Source: Saprospiraceae bacterium (GTDB lineage: Bacteria > Bacteroidota > Bacteroidia > Chitinophagales > Saprospiraceae). From it: a stretch of DNA of 10,573 bases. The stretch's first letter is position 1. Each line of letters begins with the position of its first letter. The notes beneath the pieces were generated by a model. The model was not told the origin of the DNA. It worked only from the letters and a program-made list of their open reading frames with translations, and ran no database searches. Below are positions 6,591 through 10,573 of this stretch, in pieces. The stretch covers positions 1 through 10,573 of the forward strand of contig JAHDBK010000085.1 in NCBI GenBank assembly GCA_020630455.1, written 5' to 3'. The position numbers and the translations under genes are program-made.

Positions 6591-7037
6591 ATGATCAACA
6601 AAGTAACTTTAATCGGAAACTTGGGCAAAGACCCAGAAGTAAGAAGACTTGAAAGCGGGACAGCTGTAGCACGCTTGGTATTAGCTACTAATGAAAGCTA
6701 TAAAGACAAAAATGGCGAATGGCAAACAGTAACAGAATGGCATACCATTAATTGTTGGAGAATGCTAGCCGAAAGAGTTGAAACTCAGCTCAAAAAAGGC
6801 ATGCTCATTTATGTAGAGGGAAAATTAACCACTCGTAAATGGACCGACAAAGATGGAAATGACCGTTATTCAACTGAAATAACTGCCAACTCATTTAGGC
6901 TTTTAGAAAAAAGAGATAGCAATAACAACAGATTCCCTGATTCTAGTGATGAACCTCCTCAAACTTCTAATTTTGACAATTCTAATGATAAAGCAAAAGA
7001 AGAAGTAGAGGAAGCTACAGATGATTTACCGTTCTAA
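6591..7037 (+). CDS. ssb: Single-stranded DNA-binding protein
   Basis: Binds and protects single-stranded DNA in replication, recombination and repair, and recruits partner proteins through its C-terminal tip. The 148 residues show the bacterial SSB OB-fold (about 1-110): MINKVTLIGNLGKDPEVR at the start, then the A-x-L-V-L-A-T-N-E-S strand, TEWHTINCW and the GMLIYVEGKLTTRKW strand. A short, hydrophilic, Asn/Asp/Ser-rich linker (about 110-142) leads to the acidic tip DDLPF, the docking peptide for RecQ, RecO, PriA and other partners. The linker is shorter than in E. coli SSB (148 against 178 residues overall). The gene lies between mutY and gldE, 96 bases after mutY with two hairpins in between, and is closed by its own terminator. 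Confidence 0.97.
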   Translation: MINKVTLIGNLGKDPEVRRLESGTAVARLVLATNESYKDKNGEWQTVTEWHTINCWRMLAERVETQLKKGMLIYVEGKLTTRKWTDKDGNDRYSTEITANSFRLLEKRDSNNNRFPDSSDEPPQTSNFDNSNDKAKEEVEEATDDLPF

Positions 7038-7058
7038 AAGTAAATTACTTTTTGTTGC

Positions 7059-7104
7059 AAGAGAATTGATTTTTATTTATTTACAAAATCAATTCTCTTT
7101 TTTT
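7059..7104 (+). terminator. Intrinsic terminator after ssb
   Basis: A perfect 15-bp stem (7059-7073 with 7085-7099; AAGAGAATTGATTTT and its complement) with an 11-base loop runs into a run of seven T residues (7098-7104). It begins 22 bases after the ssb stop and ends just before the gldE -7 element. Confidence 0.85.
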
Positions 7105-7105
7105 A

Positions 7106-7113
7106 TATCTTTG
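7106..7113 (+). promoter_or_regulatory. Bacteroidota -7 promoter element (TATCTTTG) for gldE
   Basis: An exact TAnnTTTG match two bases after the terminator T-run and 23 bases before the gldE ATG. Any -33 contact would fall inside the terminator hairpin, and no TTG is seen at standard spacing. Together with the terminator, it indicates gldE is transcribed separately from ssb. Confidence 0.6.
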
Positions 7114-7136
7114 TATAAGATTCAATATTAATTTAT

Positions 7137-8510
7137 ATGGACAGTGACACGGATTCCTTCGGTTTCTGTAATTTGGACCTTTTTTTACAGCAAGAACAAC
7201 TATTACTATTTGCATTATCAGGAGATGTGATAGTGTCTTTGGTATTGGTGGTTTTTTTATTGATGTGTTCTGCTTTAGTTTCTGGCTCAGAAGTAGCTTA
7301 TTTTTCATTAACTCATAATGATACAGAAGAACTAAAAAAAGAAAATGGAGGAACACCTTCTTCTTCTCGGATTTTAAATTTATTAAATAGTCCAGCATAC
7401 TTATTAGCTACTATTTTAATTGCTAATAATCTTATTAATATTGCTATTATCGTATTTTCTAATCTTGTTTTGAATTCCTTTGAAAATTTATATCCTCCAG
7501 ACTTTAAGGATTATTTTAAATTTGGTATTAATACTATAGCTGTAACATTTTTATTAGTTTTATTTGGTGAAGTATCTCCCAAAGTTTATGCAAAAGCCAA
7601 TAGCTTGGCTTTGTCTAGATTCATGTCAAGACCCTTATTGTTTCTAAGAAAATTATTTTATCCGCTAAGTAGTATTTTAGTCAAGAGTTCTACTTTCCTT
7701 GAAAAAAGGCTATCCAAACGAATATCTAATCAATTATCTGCTCAAGAAATCGACCACGCTATAGACCTTACCGTAAAAAATGAACAAGGAAGCGACCAAG
7801 AAGTGAATATTTTAAAAAGAATTATCAAATTTAATAATATTAGTGTTAAGCAAATTATGCGTTCAAGGGTGGATACCAAAGCCATAGATTTTCAATTAGA
7901 ATTTAAAGAAGTCATTAAATTGGTGAAAGATTGGGGATATTCTAGGGTTCCCGTATATGATTCTGATTTTGATAGTGTAACGGGTATTTTACACATTAAG
8001 GATTTGCTACCACATATTAATGAAAACAAGAATTTTGAATGGCAGGGCATTATAAACCCAAACGTAATGTACGTCCCAGAATCCAAAAAAATAAACGAGC
8101 TCCTTTCAGAATTTCAAGACAGTAGACAACACATGGCTATTGTAGTTGACGAATATGGCGGCAGTTCAGGAATCATTACGCTAGAAGATGTTATGGAAGA
8201 AGTTATTGGTGAAATTCGCGATGAATTTGATACCAAACGCGAAATTGATTTTGAAAAAATCAATGATTACACTTATATCTTTGAAGGAAAAACGATGTTG
8301 ACTGATATTTCAAAATTCTTAAAAATAGATATGGATATCTTTGATACTATAAGAGGAGAGTCTGATTCTATAGCAGGTATGTTATTAGAAAATTTTGGAC
8401 AAATTCCAAAAAAAGGCAGAGTGTTTGTCCACGAACTATACCGATTTGAAGTGGTTTCTTCTAATGGTAGACGGATTGAAAAGGTTAAATTAACCTTACC
8501 TATTACTTAA
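7137..8510 (+). CDS. gldE: GldE: gliding-associated CNNM/CBS/CorC-type membrane protein
   Basis: The 457-residue membrane protein has the three-part layout of the hemolysin C/CorC (UPF0053) family. An N-terminal DUF21/CNNM transmembrane domain covers about 25-195, with hydrophobic segments near 28-48, 82-107, 126-147 and 163-180 and the conserved GEVSPK at 144-149. A cytoplasmic CBS pair (about 222-345) includes IMRSRVDT, GYSRVPVYD, MAIVVDEYGGSSGIITLEDVMEEVIGEI. The C-terminal CorC_HlyC domain spans about 365-452. Related CNNM proteins transport or regulate Mg2+. In Flavobacterium johnsoniae the gene after mutY-ssb is gldE, linked to gliding, and that synteny is why I name it GldE rather than a generic hemolysin-like protein. 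The expected partner gldD is not downstream. The start fits the -7 element upstream. Confidence 0.87.
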   Translation: MDSDTDSFGFCNLDLFLQQEQLLLFALSGDVIVSLVLVVFLLMCSALVSGSEVAYFSLTHNDTEELKKENGGTPSSSRILNLLNSPAYLLATILIANNLINIAIIVFSNLVLNSFENLYPPDFKDYFKFGINTIAVTFLLVLFGEVSPKVYAKANSLALSRFMSRPLLFLRKLFYPLSSILVKSSTFLEKRLSKRISNQLSAQEIDHAIDLTVKNEQGSDQEVNILKRIIKFNNISVKQIMRSRVDTKAIDFQLEFKEVIKLVKDWGYSRVPVYDSDFDSVTGILHIKDLLPHINENKNFEWQGIINPNVMYVPESKKINELLSEFQDSRQHMAIVVDEYGGSSGIITLEDVMEEVIGEIRDEFDTKREIDFEKINDYTYIFEGKTMLTDISKFLKIDMDIFDTIRGESDSIAGMLLENFGQIPKKGRVFVHELYRFEVVSSNGRRIEKVKLTLPIT

Positions 8511-8547
8511 AAAAATAACAAAATCTCTTTATTTTTTACTTAATTAA

Positions 8548-8586
8548 AAATTATTAAAGACATTAAATGGATAGCTTTAATAATTT
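8548..8586 (+). repeat. 12-bp inverted repeat between gldE and the MscS gene
   Basis: AAATTATTAAAG (8548-8559) and its exact complement CTTTAATAATTT (8575-8586) are separated by 15 bases. The right arm ends four bases before a TAnnTTTG element, so the repeat covers the spacer and -33 area of the likely MscS promoter. It could end gldE transcription or be an operator. Confidence 0.4.
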
Positions 8587-8589
8587 CTT

Positions 8590-8597
8590 TAATTTTG
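8590..8597 (+). promoter_or_regulatory. Bacteroidota -7 promoter element (TAATTTTG) for the MscS gene
   Basis: A match to TAnnTTTG, 34 bases before the ATG at 8632. No clear -33 TTG is present. It is less close to the common TATCTTTG form seen at the other three sites. Confidence 0.45.
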
Positions 8598-8631
8598 CAT
8601 ACTTAAAAAACAAAATACTTGAGTGATACCA

Positions 8632-9987
8632 ATGGAAAATTTATTTTTACAAATAAGAGATTTTTTAAATATCGGTTGGGATATCGGCAATTATACCTTA
8701 ACGGTTGAAATGCTTTTTTATACTTTTTTGGTATTATTAATTGGATATTTAATCAATCGTTTTTTAAGGAGTTGGCTTCTCAATTTTATAAAAGATAAAG
8801 ACTATGTCAATTCAGGTGGTCAAAGAAGAATCTTTAAAATCACTCGAAACCTACTCATTTTAGGAACAATAATCGGCTGTCTCAAAACCTTAAATCTCGA
8901 TTTTGTTTTATATGAATTAGTCATCAATGAGAGATTTTTAAACTTTAGAGTTTCAACCATATTCATGGCGATTATGGTCTTTTTGGTCGCTCAGTTTTTT
9001 GATTGGATTATTGCAAGAATATTGATTAATCAATATTTTGAACAGAGGGATAAAAATCCCATGGTAGTCAATAAGCTTAGAGAACCTAAGGATGAAAAAT
9101 CTATTGCTAATAAAACCATTCAGTATGTAGTCTATGCCTTTGCTATAATACTCATTCTTAATAGTTTTAATATTGATTTTGATTTTTATACTTTCCAAGA
9201 TGGAGGTCATCTTTCTTTGTTGGGTATTTTACAGGCGGTATTCACTATTTTAGTAGCACGACTCATTATTTGGGTATTTATTAATATCATTTTATACAAT
9301 TATTATAAAAGCTCAGAAGTAGATATAGGAAGCCAATTTGCAATCAATAAATTATTAGCTTATGCTATTTATGTTTTTGCTGTTTTATTTGCTTTGCAAA
9401 ATAATTTACATTTTAATCTAAATATCATATTAGGTGGTGCTGCTGCTTTGATGGTTGGTATTGGATTAGGATTACAACAAACCTTCAATGATTTAATTTC
9501 AGGTATTATATTATTATTTGAAAGAACTGTTGAAGTAGGAGACGTTGTCGAAGTAGGTGGAATGATAGGAACGATTACTCAGATTGGCATTAGGACATCG
9601 GTGGTACAAGTAAGAGACAACACATCGGTGGTCGTGCCCAATTCTAAATTCATTACTGAGAATGTTATCAATTGGAGTCATAATGATGACAAGGTACGTT
9701 TCAAATTATTAATAGGTGTAGCTTATGGTTCGGACACTCAAAAAGTAAAAGATTTATTATTGGAAGCCGCAAATAATCACAAAAGTGTAATCAAAAGGCC
9801 TGCACCGACTATCCGCTTTGTTGATTTTGCTGACTCGTCCTTGAATTTTGAATTGCATTTTTGGTCGAAGCAATACATTGCAATAGAAGATGTAAAAAGT
9901 GATTTGAGATTTGCAATTGACGCTTTATTTAGAGAACATGAAATAGAGATTCCTTTTCCTCAAAGAGATATATGGCATCGTTCTTAA
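8632..9987 (+). CDS. MscS-family mechanosensitive ion channel
   Basis: A channel of the cytoplasmic membrane that opens when membrane tension rises, releasing solutes on hypo-osmotic shock. The product has 451 residues from the ATG at 8632; a GTG at 8623 would add three, and neither has a clear ribosome site. Several hydrophobic helices (near 24-44, 68-88, 105-128, 160-178, 195-220, 240-258) precede the pore helix, which shows the typical Gly/Ala pattern GGAAALMVGIGLGLQQTFND (from 268). The beta domain follows with ERTVEVGDVVEVGGMIGTI and VVVPNSKFI, then the C-terminal alpha/beta domain ending in EIEIPFPQRDI. The extra N-terminal helices make it larger than E. coli MscS (286 residues), like many Bacteroidota members. 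It sits where gldD would be expected after gldE. The next gene starts 15 bases downstream and is likely co-transcribed. Confidence 0.93.
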   Translation: MENLFLQIRDFLNIGWDIGNYTLTVEMLFYTFLVLLIGYLINRFLRSWLLNFIKDKDYVNSGGQRRIFKITRNLLILGTIIGCLKTLNLDFVLYELVINERFLNFRVSTIFMAIMVFLVAQFFDWIIARILINQYFEQRDKNPMVVNKLREPKDEKSIANKTIQYVVYAFAIILILNSFNIDFDFYTFQDGGHLSLLGILQAVFTILVARLIIWVFINIILYNYYKSSEVDIGSQFAINKLLAYAIYVFAVLFALQNNLHFNLNIILGGAAALMVGIGLGLQQTFNDLISGIILLFERTVEVGDVVEVGGMIGTITQIGIRTSVVQVRDNTSVVVPNSKFITENVINWSHNDDKVRFKLLIGVAYGSDTQKVKDLLLEAANNHKSVIKRPAPTIRFVDFADSSLNFELHFWSKQYIAIEDVKSDLRFAIDALFREHEIEIPFPQRDIWHRS

Positions 9988-10002
9988 AATATTATTAATA
10001 GA

Positions 10003-10485
10003 ATGAAATATAGAAAATTAAATATAGAAGAATTAAAAGAGTTAGAAAAGGAATTCGTCAACTTCCTTTCTTCTCAAACTATCACTGCTGATGAATGGGT
10101 AAAAATAAAAGAAGAACAGCCTGATAAAGCGGATGGTTTAATAGATATTTTTAGTGATGTCGTTTTTGATAAAATCCTTTCTAAAGTAGAATATTTAGAA
10201 CATAAAAGAGAAAAAGATTTAAGGGTTTATCGTTTTTTTGATGACCATATCAAGATGTATGGCATTATGGTCAAAGGGAAGAATATTGTTGATTTTACAC
10301 GTAATGAAAGCCCTGAAGAAATGATTACTCAACTGCAAATTTCAGGAGGACAAGTTCAGTTTTTTACAGGAGAAAAAAAGTATAAATTCTCTAAAGAAAA
10401 AGAAATATTCCTCATTATGGAAGAAGGAGCTTTGATTAGTAAAGACAGTACTTTGTACGATAGTTTAAAGCAATTAAAACAATAA
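10003..10485 (+). CDS. Conserved Bacteroidota protein of unknown function (DUF6495-like)
   Basis: A 160-residue soluble, highly charged protein with no signal peptide and no membrane helix, so it is probably cytoplasmic. The N-terminus (MKYRKLNIEELKELEKEFVNFLSSQTI, then a conserved-looking W in ADEWVKIK at about 30-37 and DIFSDVVFDKILSKVEYLEH at about 48-67) resembles from memory the DUF6495 family of Flavobacteriia; this assignment could not be tested here. The middle and C-terminal parts alternate short strands and helices (YGIMVKGKNIVDFTRN; EIFLIMEEGALISKD). No catalytic motif is recognised. It begins 15 bases after the channel gene and probably shares its transcript, but that does not by itself show a role in osmotic protection. 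Its stop codon is partly inside a 28-bp inverted repeat. Confidence 0.75.
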   Translation: MKYRKLNIEELKELEKEFVNFLSSQTITADEWVKIKEEQPDKADGLIDIFSDVVFDKILSKVEYLEHKREKDLRVYRFFDDHIKMYGIMVKGKNIVDFTRNESPEEMITQLQISGGQVQFFTGEKKYKFSKEKEIFLIMEEGALISKDSTLYDSLKQLKQ

Positions 10486-10546
10486 TTTAGATATTATTAC
10501 CAAAAGTTTTTATGGAAGAAAAACTTTTGGTAATAATATCTAAATT
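10484..10546. repeat. 28-bp perfect inverted repeat (long hairpin) at the end of the last gene
   Basis: Bases 10484-10511 and 10519-10546 are exact reverse complements over 28 bp, with a seven-base ATGGAAG loop. The left arm begins within the stop codon of the preceding gene. Neither side is followed by a clear T-run, so a standard intrinsic terminator is not certain. A shared terminator for converging genes, or a small repeat element, are the main options. Confidence 0.8.
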
Positions 10547-10573
10547 CAATTGTGTTGTTATTTAATCTGTCAT

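Noticed and set aside
7081..7398. Minus-strand open frame covering the ssb-gldE gap and the start of gldE
   Set aside because: It crosses a terminator, a promoter element and the conserved N-terminus of GldE; its translation is low-complexity Lys/Leu-rich.
8481..8497. AAGGTTAA-A-TTAACCTT hairpin near the end of gldE
   Set aside because: It lies inside the coding sequence of the conserved C-terminal domain, has a one-base loop, and no T-run follows.
5424..8510. A new defence system built from nuclease, SSB, glycosylase and membrane protein
   Set aside because: Each gene is a well-known housekeeping or gliding family in a known order, with terminators and promoters between them, so a joint system is not supported.

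Overview
The window looks like chromosomal DNA from a member of the Bacteroidota, probably a gliding or Flavobacteriia/Saprospiria-like lineage. The support is as follows: the DNA is strongly AT-rich; one protein ends in a type IX secretion (T9SS) C-terminal sorting domain; there is a gldE homologue next to ssb and mutY; several upstream regions carry the Bacteroidota -7 promoter element TAnnTTTG; and Shine-Dalgarno sites are essentially absent. All recognisable genes lie on the + strand. There is no sign of a mobile element, CRISPR array, tRNA or rRNA, and no gene-free stretch exceeds about 150 bases.

Layout. Positions 1-822 hold the 3' end of a secreted protein with MopE-type Cys/Asp-rich metal-binding repeats and a T9SS tail, closed by a very clear intrinsic terminator (842-880). 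Position 973 starts an exported endonuclease/exonuclease/phosphatase-fold protein. Next come a lipoprotein thioredoxin-like redoxin (2140-2988) and, 18 bases later, a divergent TrpF-like TIM-barrel protein (3007-3639) that appears to have lost the PRA isomerase active site. A terminator and a promoter separate this pair from an orphan heme-copper oxidase subunit III (3749-4390), which is followed closely by a lipoprotein DNA/RNA non-specific nuclease (4412-5311). A 32-bp palindrome then precedes mutY (5424-6494, TTG start), ssb (6591-7037) and gldE (7137-8510). After that come an MscS-family mechanosensitive channel (8632-9987) and a small conserved protein of unknown function (10003-10485). 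The window closes with a 28-bp perfect inverted repeat.

How the genes fit together. mutY and ssb are DNA-repair/replication genes. They precede gldE, a CNNM/CBS/CorC-type membrane protein, in the order described for Flavobacterium, but the gldD gene that normally follows gldE is not here. The first half of the window is mostly envelope and exported functions: a T9SS cargo, two predicted exported phosphoesterases/nucleases and a periplasmic redoxin lipoprotein. No gene cluster here looks like a new defence or biosynthetic system. The items most worth a second look are the degenerate TrpF-like protein paired with a redoxin, the missing gldD, the orphan oxidase subunit, and several unusually perfect inverted repeats.
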